Origin: OMOG01 sp041485845
GTDB taxonomy: Bacteria; Acidobacteriota; Terriglobia; Bryobacterales; Bryobacteraceae
Direction: 5' to 3'
DNA: 20,829 bases
Assembly: GCA_041485845.1 (NCBI GenBank)
Contig: JBGPKH010000076.1
Coordinates: 1-20,829, forward strand
Shown: in pieces, positions 7,440 to 14,813 of the stretch
Layout: each line of letters begins with the position of its first letter
Position numbering within the stretch: position 1 is the first letter of the stretch
Made by a program: the position numbers and the translations under genes
Notes under the pieces: generated by a model
Seen by the model: only the letters and a program-made list of their open reading frames with translations
Databases searched by the model: none
What the model was told of the DNA's origin: nothing

Positions 7440-7654
7440 CTCTTTGGCGGGGCGCCCATTTACCCGAAGCTGGCCTGGCAGATGCGGATCACCGGCACGG
7501 TGAAACGGGTGTTGCTGGCGGATGAAGATGGTTGGGTCAGCCGGCGCGGCCGTCGAGCGGCCACCCACTGCTCGTGCCGGCGGTGACGGACGCGGTCAAA
7601 CACTGGCGGTACGAGCCCGGGCTGCGGGATGGCCCGATCCCTGTCCTGTGGTGA
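7440..7654 (+). pseudogene. TonB C-terminal domain relic, frameshifted
   Basis: The segment reads as a TonB/energy-transducer C-terminal domain only across frames. Frame 3 gives APIYPKLAWQMRITGTVK and VLLADEDGWVS. Frame 1 briefly gives AGAAVE. Frame 2 gives GHPLLVPAVTDAVKHWRY, then EPGLRDGPIPVLW and a stop at 7652-7654. This matches the family pattern YP..A....GTV...V.....G.V....V..GHP.L..AA..AV..W.Y.P. At least two frameshifts break it, and the N-terminal membrane anchor and proline spacer are absent. The relic begins right after the stop of the preceding gene, so the rest was deleted. Confidence 0.8.
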
Positions 7655-7772
7655 TTTCCTTCACCATATGGGCAGTGCCATCGCCACCACCATGGCAAGC
7701 ATGCGGAATCAAGCGGGTCACGGCAGAATAGACGCCGCGGACCGCGGCAAGTTCCCGGACCGGTCGTCAGGG

Positions 7773-8444
7773 CTACGCCACTTTGGTCTTGTCCCGCTTG
7801 GGCACGCGCCGGGCTCTCCACACTTCCACGATCGAGGGCAGCAACGACACAAAAATGATGAGCAGGATCACCTTGTCGAAGTTCTGCCGCACGATGGGCA
7901 CGGCGCCCAGCTCGTACCCCAGCATGGTCATGAGAAACACCCAGCCGATCGCCCCGCACACGCTGAACGGCAGAAACTTCCGGAGGTAGGGCATCTGCCC
8001 CACCCCGGCCACGTACGCCGCAAACGTGCGCACGATCGGCACGAAACGCGCGATGATCAGGGTCTTCCCGCCGTACTTCTCGTAGAAGTGCTTGGTTCGG
8101 GTCACGTACTCCTGCTTGAACAGGCGCGAATCCGGACGGCTGAAGATGCGCGGCCCCGTGTGCCTCCCCAACAGGTAGCCCGTGGAATCTCCCAGGATCG
8201 CCGCCGCCATCAGCGTGAGGTTGACCAGCACGATATCCAGCGACCCGGCCCCGGCCACGACGCCGACGGTGAACAGCAGGGAATCGCCCGGCAGAAACAG
8301 GCCGAACAGCAGCCCCGTCTCGGAATACACGATGCCGAACAGCGCAGCATACCCCAGCCACCCGGAAAGCAGCGTGCTCAACAGGTGAATGAGCCGATCG
8401 GGGTTGGTCAGCGTCCGGTAGTACTCGAGAAAGGTTTCGATCAT
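7773..8444 (-). CDS. DedA-family membrane protein (SNARE-associated/VTT domain)
   Basis: This 223-residue polytopic inner-membrane protein of the DedA family is related to flippases and transporters for polyprenyl-phosphate or phospholipid recycling; the substrate here is not known. It shows Glu42 followed by FLPGDSLLF (50-58), GDSTGYLLGRHTG (85-97), the amphipathic HFYEKYGGKTLIIARFVPIVR (119-139, with the conserved R-F-x-P-x-x-R), and GW/G-rich helices at 160-205. The length is normal for the family. It lies 70 bases downstream of the ppiD-like gene on the same strand and could share its transcript. The tail is lysine/arginine-rich, as expected for a cytoplasmic end. Confidence 0.92.
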   Translation of the reverse strand: MIETFLEYYRTLTNPDRLIHLLSTLLSGWLGYAALFGIVYSETGLLFGLFLPGDSLLFTVGVVAGAGSLDIVLVNLTLMAAAILGDSTGYLLGRHTGPRIFSRPDSRLFKQEYVTRTKHFYEKYGGKTLIIARFVPIVRTFAAYVAGVGQMPYLRKFLPFSVCGAIGWVFLMTMLGYELGAVPIVRQNFDKVILLIIFVSLLPSIVEVWRARRVPKRDKTKVA

Positions 8445-8514
8445 CGGGCTATGAGCGCAAGAGCGCGACCAGGGGGCCGCGCGCGGACGAGGGCGTCCGC
8501 CCCACTTTGGGACA

Positions 8515-10443
8515 CTAGCTGTTCCCGCCGATGTAGCCGCTGATCAGGCGCTTGATGACGTCCTGATGGTATTTGATCTTGCCCTGCTTGATGAGCGCCT
8601 CGCGCAGTCCCTCCTGGAACAGGTTGTTGCGGTCGCGCCCCTTTCTGCTCTTCAGGTCGTCGCGAATCGCCACGCGCTGTTCGGGGAGCTTCGATATGTC
8701 CGCCGCAATGTGGGCGACCACTCTCCCCACCACCGTGGCATCCGTCGTGGCTACCGGGCCGAAGGTGGCGCCGTCCGCAAGACCGAAGGCTTCCTGCACA
8801 TAGCTCGCCGAGCCGAGCCCTTCCACGGTGCCCGCGCGGTCGAATTCCGCCGAGGTCTTGGCTTCCAGCCCCATCGACTTGGCGGCCTTCTGCAAGTCGC
8901 CCATCGACTTGGCCTTGTCCATCAACTCGGTGGCGTGGTTCTGCACCGCCACGGTCAGCTTGTTCTGGGTGATCGTGTCCTTGACCTTGTCCTTGGCTTC
9001 TTCGAACGTCGAGGGACGCGGCGGGATCACGTCGGTCACCACGCCGATTACAACCTTGTTGCCCGCGATGGCCACCGGCTGTGAGACCTCGTCCTTCTTC
9101 AGGGCCGTGACGGCCTGGTCGAAATCGGGGCTGGGTCCGATCTCCGGGTACTCCTTGCCCGGTTCCATGCGCTCGGCGCGCACCAATTGCATGTTCAGCT
9201 CGGCTGCCACTTTTTCCGGGTGCGTCGGGTCTTTCTTGAGGGCCGCTTCGGCCTTGTCGGCCATCTGCTGCATCATGTCGCTCACGCGCTGCTTCTTCCA
9301 CTGCGCCGACAGGTCGCCCTTCACCTCGTCGAAGGGCTTCAGCCGCGGCTGGTCGTGGGTGATGACCTGCATCACTTCGTAGCCGATGGAGGACTTGACC
9401 ACCGCGCTGTCCCCCGGCTTGAGCGAGAAGGCCGCCTGCTCGGATTCCGGCAGCATCTGGCCGCGGGTCACCGAGATCTCGCCGTTGGTGGCCACTGTGC
9501 CGGTGTCTTCGGAGTATTTTTTCACCAGGTCGGCGAAATTGCCGCCCGCCTTCACCTGCTTCAGCAGGTCGTCCGCCTGCGCTTTGATCTTGGGTTCGTC
9601 CGCCGCCGGCTTACCCTGGGTCTTCAGCAGGATGCGCCGCACCTTGACGGTCTCCGGCACGCGGAACTGTTCCTGGCTCTGGCTGTAGACACGCAGGAGA
9701 TCGGAATCCGCGATGGTCAGGAGCTGCTCCAGCTTCGCCTGGTCGCCGATCAGCATGGCCACGTTGCGGCTCTCCGGAACGGTGTACTTCGCGACGTTCG
9801 CCTTGAAGTAGTTCTGCATCTCGTCCTGCGACGGCAGGCTCTCCTGCTTGTACTTGTCCTGGGATATCTTGACGTACTCGATCTTGATCTTCTCGTTCTT
9901 CTTGCGGTATTCCTGCTCGATTTCGAGCGGCGTGATAATGGTGCCCTCGAGCGCCACGTCGCGCATGCGGGTGATCAGCAACTGGCGCTTCATGTCCTCT
10001 TCGAATTCGGCAATCGTGAGGTTCTGCTGGGCCAAAAAGCCGGCGTAGATCTGGGTGCCGACGAACTTCCCGTCGGGAAACAGGGTCGGCACATTCTGGC
10101 GGATCGCGTCGGCCAACTGCGCGTCGGTCACCTGGAATCCGAGACGCCCGGCTTCATAGGCGAGAGCATGCTCGATGATCACGTTGTCGATCATCTGCGG
10201 GATGAAGTTCGGCAGGATTTCCGGGGGCAACTGGCGCCCGCGCACGGTATTCTGAATCAGGCGCTGCACCACGGGGAGAGTGATCGTCTCATTCCCCACC
10301 TCCGCCACCACAACATCCGTGGGGTTGGCGCCACTGCCATAGCTCGGGATGAGGTAGGTGAGCATGGAAAGGGCCACCAGCACCAAAAGCGCGCCCAGCC
10401 CGATGCGCACGGCTTTATCTCGGCTGCGAAAAAGGTCAAACAT
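8515..10443 (-). CDS. PpiD/SurA-like membrane-anchored peptidyl-prolyl isomerase
   Basis: This 642-residue envelope chaperone helps newly exported proteins fold. A short cytoplasmic segment (MFDLFRSRDKAVR) is followed by one transmembrane helix (about 14-34). A SurA_N-like chaperone domain (about 43-260, with PQMIDNVIIEHALAYEAGRLGF) comes next. A parvulin (PPIC) domain at about 267-365 contains VRRILLKTQ, AGGNFADLVKKYSEDTGT, GQMLPESEQAAFSLKPGD and GYEVMQVI. A second chaperone/PPIC-like C-terminal region runs to about 600. The N-terminus and architecture match PpiD rather than periplasmic SurA, which has a cleaved signal. AGGAG lies 11 bases upstream of the start. A promoter is visible at 10480-10485. 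Confidence 0.92.
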   Translation of the reverse strand: MFDLFRSRDKAVRIGLGALLVLVALSMLTYLIPSYGSGANPTDVVVAEVGNETITLPVVQRLIQNTVRGRQLPPEILPNFIPQMIDNVIIEHALAYEAGRLGFQVTDAQLADAIRQNVPTLFPDGKFVGTQIYAGFLAQQNLTIAEFEEDMKRQLLITRMRDVALEGTIITPLEIEQEYRKKNEKIKIEYVKISQDKYKQESLPSQDEMQNYFKANVAKYTVPESRNVAMLIGDQAKLEQLLTIADSDLLRVYSQSQEQFRVPETVKVRRILLKTQGKPAADEPKIKAQADDLLKQVKAGGNFADLVKKYSEDTGTVATNGEISVTRGQMLPESEQAAFSLKPGDSAVVKSSIGYEVMQVITHDQPRLKPFDEVKGDLSAQWKKQRVSDMMQQMADKAEAALKKDPTHPEKVAAELNMQLVRAERMEPGKEYPEIGPSPDFDQAVTALKKDEVSQPVAIAGNKVVIGVVTDVIPPRPSTFEEAKDKVKDTITQNKLTVAVQNHATELMDKAKSMGDLQKAAKSMGLEAKTSAEFDRAGTVEGLGSASYVQEAFGLADGATFGPVATTDATVVGRVVAHIAADISKLPEQRVAIRDDLKSRKGRDRNNLFQEGLREALIKQGKIKYHQDVIKRLISGYIGGNS

Positions 10444-10479
10444 TTCTCAGAGAACTCCTGTGATCGAAGGGGAATTTTT

Positions 10480-10485
10480 ATTATA
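10480..10485 (-). promoter_or_regulatory. -10 box of the ppiD-like gene
   Basis: A perfect TATAAT reads on the minus strand 37 bases before the start codon of the ppiD-like gene, preceded at 15 bases by a weak -35 candidate (TTGTAG). It predicts a short leader containing the AGGAG ribosome site. Confidence 0.6.
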
Positions 10486-10644
10486 GCCTACCGGGCCGTT
10501 CTACAAGAACCTTTGGCGGCTCAGCCGACTCAGCCATCATGGTTTCACTCTGAAGATTTTAGCGTTTAGCCTACCACACGTAAACTCCGCCGTCGTGGGG
10601 GGCATAGGGGCGTGGGGGGATTGCCCGTCGATCAGTTCGCCATG

Positions 10645-10682
10645 GCTATTAAGCTATTACAGATTTTGTTATAATTAGCCCG
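10645..10682 (+). promoter_or_regulatory. Extended -10 promoter and possible operator of the XRE module; leaderless start
   Basis: TGTTATAAT (TG at 10667-10668, TATAAT at 10670-10675) is an extended -10 promoter. The seventh base after it is the G of the GTG start at 10682, so the mRNA is predicted to be leaderless, consistent with the lack of any Shine-Dalgarno. Upstream are two direct copies of GCTATTA (10645-10651 and 10653-10659), and GGCTA...TAGCC arms flank the -10 region. These are plausible sites for autorepression by the HTH protein. Confidence 0.65.
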
Positions 10683-11374
10683 TGGCTGGCTTCAGGCCCG
10701 ATCAAATAAGATTGGCGCGAGAGACCGTTGGCCTCACGCAACAACAAGCCGCCCAGCATCTGGGCGTTTCGCAGGCCTACCTTGCATTAATGGAGACGGG
10801 CCACCGCCGCGTGACCGGGCAAGTCGGCTTGAAGATGATGGATCTGTACGGCTTGAGTCCGGCTGTCCTACCTCTGCACGCCGATGATCTTGAGTCCTGG
10901 GACTCCGAATCACTGGCCAAGGCTCTAGCCAACCTTGGGTACCCTGGCTTCCGGCACCTGTTGGCCGGCCCGCGCGACAATCCCGCGGTCGTCCTGCTCG
11001 CGGCAATTTCACGCGCCGACGTAGAGGTCCGCGTAATGGAAGGTCTTCCCTGGCTCGCAGTTCAATACAACGATCTGGACTGGGAGTGGCTGACGCGAGA
11101 GGCCAAGGTTCGTGACGCTCAAAACCGGCTCGGTTTTATTGTGACGTTGGGCCGGCGGATCGCTGAGACACGGGGCGCCGATGCGGCACAACGCAAGCTG
11201 CGCGAAGTGGAAGAGTCGTTGGATCAGGCGCGCCTCGCACGCGAAGACAGTCTGTGCCAGGGCTCCCTTTCAGAAGCGGAACGTGGCTGGCTGCGCCGGA
11301 CGCGGCCGGCCGACGCCCAGCACTGGAATCTCCTGACGGACCTCGACGCGGAGCACCTGCCTTATGCGGCGTGA
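10682..11374 (+). CDS. XRE-family HTH regulator, probable antitoxin of a two-gene module
   Basis: The 230-residue product has an N-terminal XRE helix-turn-helix (about 6-58: QIRLARETVGLTQQQAAQHL, then GVSQAYLALMETGHR) and a C-terminal domain of about 160 residues. The stretch LLAAISRADVEVRVMEGLPWL, followed by YNDLDWEWLTREAKVRDAQNRLGF, has the look of a conserved helical domain, not one of the common XRE partner domains. It starts at GTG (10682), directly at the predicted transcription start. Its last 11 bases overlap the start of the nucleotidyltransferase gene, the usual arrangement when the first gene neutralises or represses the second. The order regulator-then-nucleotidyltransferase resembles AbiE-type pairs. 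An antitoxin role is inferred; DNA binding is well supported. Confidence 0.82.
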   Translation: MAGFRPDQIRLARETVGLTQQQAAQHLGVSQAYLALMETGHRRVTGQVGLKMMDLYGLSPAVLPLHADDLESWDSESLAKALANLGYPGFRHLLAGPRDNPAVVLLAAISRADVEVRVMEGLPWLAVQYNDLDWEWLTREAKVRDAQNRLGFIVTLGRRIAETRGADAAQRKLREVEESLDQARLAREDSLCQGSLSEAERGWLRRTRPADAQHWNLLTDLDAEHLPYAA

Positions 11375-11939
11375 CCAGCCGCCGGAACCCTGGCACTCAT
11401 TCTTCCTCGACATCGACAAGGCCTTCGATCAACCCGTCGCTCTCCAGTGCATCGGCGGGTTCGCCATTGCGATGTTGTATGGCTTACCGCGCCCGACGGT
11501 GGATGTTGACTTCCTGTCGGTGGTTCCGCCCGACGAAATGGGAAGGCTCGAAGCGCTGGCCGGAATGGGATCGGCGCTGCACAGGAAGCACGGCGTGTAC
11601 GTGCAGCATGTTGGGATCGTAACGGTACCGGAGAGCTATGAGGATCGGTTGATTCCGATCTTCCCGGGTGCGTATGGCAGAGTTCGGCTCACAGGCCTCG
11701 AAGGTCACGATCTGGCGCTTTCGAAACTGGAGAGAAACTCGGGACGCGATCGCGAGGATGTGAAGTTCCTGTCCCGTGCCGTCCCACTCGATCCCGCCAC
11801 TCTGGAAGACCGGTATCGCTCCGAGCTTCGGCCCTATCTCGCTGCTGCTGAGCGACATGATCTTGCCATGCGGCTCTGGACGGAAATGCTGCAGCCGCAG
11901 CATCCGCTGGGGCCGGGGGACAGGGGTTCGCTAGAATAG
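11364..11939 (+). CDS. DUF6036/AbiEii-like nucleotidyltransferase, probable toxin
   Basis: This 191-residue protein has a nucleotidyltransferase-fold signature: IGGFAIAMLYGLPRPTVDVDFL (30-51), with GG at 31-32, Arg43, Thr45 and the metal-binding pair Asp47/Asp49. Then come GLEGHDLALSKLERNSGRDR (111-130) and EDVKFL, with Lys121, Arg124 and Asp129/Asp132 in the positions conserved in DUF6036 and AbiEii-like proteins. In characterised relatives such enzymes transfer nucleotides to tRNA or protein and stop growth. Here the target is unknown. The ATG lies inside the last codons of the XRE gene (11-base overlap), so the two are translationally coupled. The start could also be slightly downstream, but the overlap argues for this one. 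The stop overlaps the -10 box of ftsY. Confidence 0.78.
   Translation: MRRDQPPEPWHSFFLDIDKAFDQPVALQCIGGFAIAMLYGLPRPTVDVDFLSVVPPDEMGRLEALAGMGSALHRKHGVYVQHVGIVTVPESYEDRLIPIFPGAYGRVRLTGLEGHDLALSKLERNSGRDREDVKFLSRAVPLDPATLEDRYRSELRPYLAAAERHDLAMRLWTEMLQPQHPLGPGDRGSLE
11932..11937 (+). promoter_or_regulatory. -10-like box immediately upstream of ftsY
   Basis: TAGAAT lies 9 bases before the ftsY ATG, inside the last codons of the nucleotidyltransferase gene. There is no Shine-Dalgarno between it and the ATG, so a very short or absent leader is predicted. No clear -35 is visible. It would let ftsY-ribD-ribE be transcribed independently of the upstream module. Confidence 0.45.
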
Positions 11940-11946
11940 AACCAAA

Positions 11947-12897
11947 ATGATCCAAACTCTATTCGGCTCCGTCGAACAGGAACCCACGCTTCTCGAGAAA
12001 CTGAAAAGCGGCGTCCAGAAGACCCGCGCCGGGCTGGTTTCCGCACTCGAAGACGCCATCCAGGGCAAAAAGCAGATCGACGCCGACCTGCTCGACGAGC
12101 TCGAATCCACTCTCATTTCCGCCGACATCGGAGTCCGCACCACCGATGAAATCCTGGAGCGCATCCGCCAGCGCGTGGAACGCCACCAGTTGAACGACGC
12201 CGCGGAGCTCCGCGGCCTCATCCGCGAGCACCTGCTCGAGATCCTGGAGGCCAGCGAGCGCGCCCCCGCCCGCGTCGCGGAACCGCCCGCCGTGATCCTG
12301 GTCATCGGCGTCAACGGCTCGGGCAAGACCACCACCATCGGCAAGCTGGCCAGCCGCTTCCGCAACGAGCAGCGCTCGGTGCTCCTCTGCGCCGCCGACA
12401 CCTTCCGCGCCGCAGCCATCGAACAGCTCGAAATCTGGGGAGCGCGCACCGGCACGCAAGTCATTCGCCAGAGCCCCGGCAGCGACCCCAGCGCGGTGCT
12501 CTACGACGCCCTCAACGCCGCCCGCGCCCGCAAGGTCGACTACGTGATCGTCGACACCGCGGGCCGCCTACAGACCAAGGAAAACCTCATGGCGGAGCTC
12601 CAGAAGATGGACCGCACGGCCAAGAAAGTGATCCCCGATGCGCCGCACGAAGTGCTGCTCGTGCTGGACGCCACCACCGGCCAGAACGGGCTGGAACAGG
12701 CGCGCAAGTTCACCGAGACCTCGGGTGTCACCGGCATCGTGCTCGCCAAGCTCGACGGCACGGCCAAGGGCGGGATCGTGGTGGCCATCGCGCGCGAGCT
12801 CAATCTGCCCATCCGCTACGTGGGAGTGGGCGAGAAGGTCGACGACCTGCTGCCGTTCGACTCCGAAAAATTCATCGAATCGCTCTTCGAAAAATGA
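11947..12897 (+). CDS. ftsY: Signal recognition particle receptor FtsY
   Basis: This is a 316-residue SRP-receptor GTPase that docks the Ffh-RNA-ribosome complex at the inner membrane. It has an N domain (about 12-105) and a G domain with P-loop GVNGSGKTTT (121-130), DTFRAAA (151-157), DTAGR (203-207), AKLDGTAKGG (267-276; usual TKLD) and GVGEKVDDL (293-301). The long acidic A domain of E. coli FtsY is absent, as in many bacteria; the short N-terminal helix probably binds membrane. The stop overlaps the ribD start in ATGA, so the two are coupled. No strong Shine-Dalgarno is seen before the ATG, in line with the leaderless-type promoter. Confidence 0.97.
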   Translation: MIQTLFGSVEQEPTLLEKLKSGVQKTRAGLVSALEDAIQGKKQIDADLLDELESTLISADIGVRTTDEILERIRQRVERHQLNDAAELRGLIREHLLEILEASERAPARVAEPPAVILVIGVNGSGKTTTIGKLASRFRNEQRSVLLCAADTFRAAAIEQLEIWGARTGTQVIRQSPGSDPSAVLYDALNAARARKVDYVIVDTAGRLQTKENLMAELQKMDRTAKKVIPDAPHEVLLVLDATTGQNGLEQARKFTETSGVTGIVLAKLDGTAKGGIVVAIARELNLPIRYVGVGEKVDDLLPFDSEKFIESLFEK

Positions 12898-14003
12898 ACC
12901 CCGCATTCATGCGCGAAGCGCTCGACCTGGCACGCCGAGGCCGTGCATTGGCCAGTCCCAATCCAATGGTGGGCGCCGTGCTGGCCCGTGACGACCAGAT
13001 CGTCGGGCGCGGCTTCCACACCTACGCAGGAGTCCAGCATGCCGAAGTCATCGCCCTCGCGCAGGCGGGCGGCCTGGCCCGCGGCGGCACGCTCTATCTC
13101 AACCTGGAGCCGTGCTCGCACCAGGGCCGCACGCCGCCGTGCGTGGACGCTGTGATCCAAGCCGGAGTCGCGCGCGTCGTCGCGCCCATCGAGGATCCCA
13201 ATCCACTGGTGGCCGGGGAAGGATTTCGCAAGCTGCGCGCCGCCGGCGTGGAGGTGGAAATCGCTACGGAGTTCGCCGTCGAGGCGGAGAAGCTCAACGA
13301 GCCGTTCCTGCATTTCATGCGCACCGGCCGGCCGCTGGTCACTCTCAAAACGGCCATCACGCTCGACGGCAAAATCTCCGCGCCCGACGACAACCGCGGC
13401 TGGATCACCAGCGAGCGCGCCCGCGCCCACGTGCAGGAGCTGCGCCACGACCACGACGCCATCCTCACCGGCATCGGCACCGTCCTGGCCGACGACCCGC
13501 TGCTCACCGACCGCACCGGCCTTCCGCGCTGCCGCCCGCTGCTGCGCACCGTCATGGACTCCCAGTTGCGCCTGCCGCTCGATTCCAAAATGGCTCGCAG
13601 CGCCGCGGGCGACCTGGTCGTGGTGACCACCTCCGCCTCCTCCGCCGAGCGCCGGAAAATGCTGGAAGGCCGCGGCATCCGCGTGCTGGTCTTCGACGGT
13701 CCGGGCGGGCGCGCGGACCTGCGCAGCACGGTCGAGTGGCTGGGCAAGCAGCGCTACCTTTCGCTGATGATCGAGGCCGGCAGCAAGCTGAACTGGACGG
13801 CGCTCGAAAGCGCCTCGGTGGACCGCATCTTCTTCTATTACGGCCCCAAGATTCTGGGCGGGCTGGAAGCGCTGCCGCTGGCCGGCGGAATCGGACGCCG
13901 CCGGCGCGCCGACGCGATTCGCATTCACCGCATCACCATTCACCACATCCCGCCGGATGAGTTTGCGGTGGAAGGATACCTGGATGTTCACCGGGATTAT
14001 TGA
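12894..14003 (+). CDS. ribD: Bifunctional riboflavin biosynthesis deaminase/reductase RibD
   Basis: This 369-residue cytoplasmic enzyme catalyses steps 2 and 3 of riboflavin synthesis: deamination of diaminohydroxyphosphoribosylamino-pyrimidine and NADPH reduction of its ribosyl chain. The deaminase domain (1-145) holds SPNPMVGAVL (21-30), the zinc/catalytic HAE (49-51) and PCSHQGRTPPC (73-83) with Cys74 and Cys83. The reductase domain (146-365) shows LKTAITLDGKIS (151-162), GIGTVLADDPLLT (193-205) and MIEAGSKLN (292-300), where family members usually have E-G-G. It overlaps ftsY by 4 bases (ATGA) and ribE by 20 bases. No FMN riboswitch precedes it, because the gene starts inside ftsY. Confidence 0.96.
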   Translation: MNPAFMREALDLARRGRALASPNPMVGAVLARDDQIVGRGFHTYAGVQHAEVIALAQAGGLARGGTLYLNLEPCSHQGRTPPCVDAVIQAGVARVVAPIEDPNPLVAGEGFRKLRAAGVEVEIATEFAVEAEKLNEPFLHFMRTGRPLVTLKTAITLDGKISAPDDNRGWITSERARAHVQELRHDHDAILTGIGTVLADDPLLTDRTGLPRCRPLLRTVMDSQLRLPLDSKMARSAAGDLVVVTTSASSAERRKMLEGRGIRVLVFDGPGGRADLRSTVEWLGKQRYLSLMIEAGSKLNWTALESASVDRIFFYYGPKILGGLEALPLAGGIGRRRRADAIRIHRITIHHIPPDEFAVEGYLDVHRDY

Positions 14004-14625
14004 AGAACTCGGCGCCCTCGAATCCGTGCAGACGCGGTCCGCCGGAGCGCGTCTCAAGGTCCGCTGCTCCACCGTGATGGAGGACATGACCGAAGGCGCG
14101 AGCATCGCGGTCAACGGCGTCTGCCTGACGGCGGTGGACCCGCGTCCCGACTCCTTCTCCGCCGATCTCGCGCCCGAGACCCTGCGGCGAAGCAACCTGG
14201 GCGACCTGCGCGCCGGCTCCCGCGTCAACCTGGAGCGGCCGCTTTCGCCCACCGGCCGTTTGAGCGGCCACATCGTGCAGGGCCACGTCGATGGCACGGG
14301 CGAGTTCCTCTCGCTCGACGCCTTGGGCGACGAGAACTGGTGGCTGCGCATCCGCGTCCCCGCGGACCTCGACCCGTTTCTGGTCTACAAAGGCTCCATC
14401 GCCATCGACGGCATCAGCCTGACTGTGGCGTCGCTCGAAGCCGACCTGCTCTCGGTGACCATCATCCCGCACACTTACCGCAACACCACGCTGGGGGGCT
14501 ATCACCCCGGCGCGCGCGTGAATCTGGAGTGCGACATCCTGGCCAAGCACGTGGAGAAACTCCTCCGCAAGCTGGACGTGAAATCGCCGCTCACCGTGGA
14601 AAAGCTCCGCGAAAACGGCTATTAG
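13984..14625 (+). CDS. ribE: Riboflavin synthase alpha chain RibE
   Basis: This 213-residue enzyme dismutates two 6,7-dimethyl-8-ribityllumazines to riboflavin, the last step of the pathway begun by RibD. It contains the two lumazine-binding barrels expected: repeat 1 (MFTGIIEELG 1-10, SIAVNGVCLT 40-49) and repeat 2 (GHIVQGHVDGTG 95-106, SIAIDGISLTV 138-148), then the trimerisation helix KHVEKLL near 188-194. The start at 13984 is fixed by the invariant MFTGIIEE and lies inside the end of ribD (20-base overlap); an in-frame ATG at 13957 would add a non-conserved extension. ribBA and ribH are not in the window. Confidence 0.96.
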   Translation: MFTGIIEELGALESVQTRSAGARLKVRCSTVMEDMTEGASIAVNGVCLTAVDPRPDSFSADLAPETLRRSNLGDLRAGSRVNLERPLSPTGRLSGHIVQGHVDGTGEFLSLDALGDENWWLRIRVPADLDPFLVYKGSIAIDGISLTVASLEADLLSVTIIPHTYRNTTLGGYHPGARVNLECDILAKHVEKLLRKLDVKSPLTVEKLRENGY

Positions 14626-14691
14626 TGGCCCGTGAAGCGCCTTACCGAACAACCTTTCCGGGTGACCGACAAACGGGTGCCTACACGTTGT

Positions 14692-14739
14692 CGGGATTTC
14701 CGCGGCCCACCCGCGAAATCCCGCTTACGGTCGCGGCTC
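14692..14739. repeat. Hairpin plus CGGTCGCGGCTC motif, second copy of candidate repeat
   Basis: CGGGATTTC-c-GCGG (14692-14705) pairs with CCGC-GAAATCCCG (14711-14723), a 13-bp stem with one bulge. CCGCT and then CGGTCGCGGCTC (14728-14739) follow at once. The same CCGCT...CGGTCGCGGCTC core lies in the element at 6579-6670. It sits in the 188-base gap after ribE, where it could also end the ftsY-rib transcript. No other feature is seen in this gap. Confidence 0.55.
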
Positions 14740-14813
14740 TGTTGCGAGTGCACGCCGGCAAACCGGGAGTTGGCCAATTCCGCCAGCGCCGGTTATCCTG
14801 GAAGCTCATCCCG

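Noticed and set aside
12700..12900. FMN riboswitch before ribD
   Set aside because: ribD starts inside ftsY coding sequence, and no conserved riboswitch elements can be traced there.
13957..13983. Upstream ATG for ribE
   Set aside because: It adds nine residues not found in riboflavin synthases. The family begins MFTGI at 13984.
12816..14351. Long minus-strand open frame opposite ribD/ribE
   Set aside because: GC-rich codon use leaves the opposite strand open. The predicted protein has no family-like motifs, while the plus strand encodes two certain enzymes.
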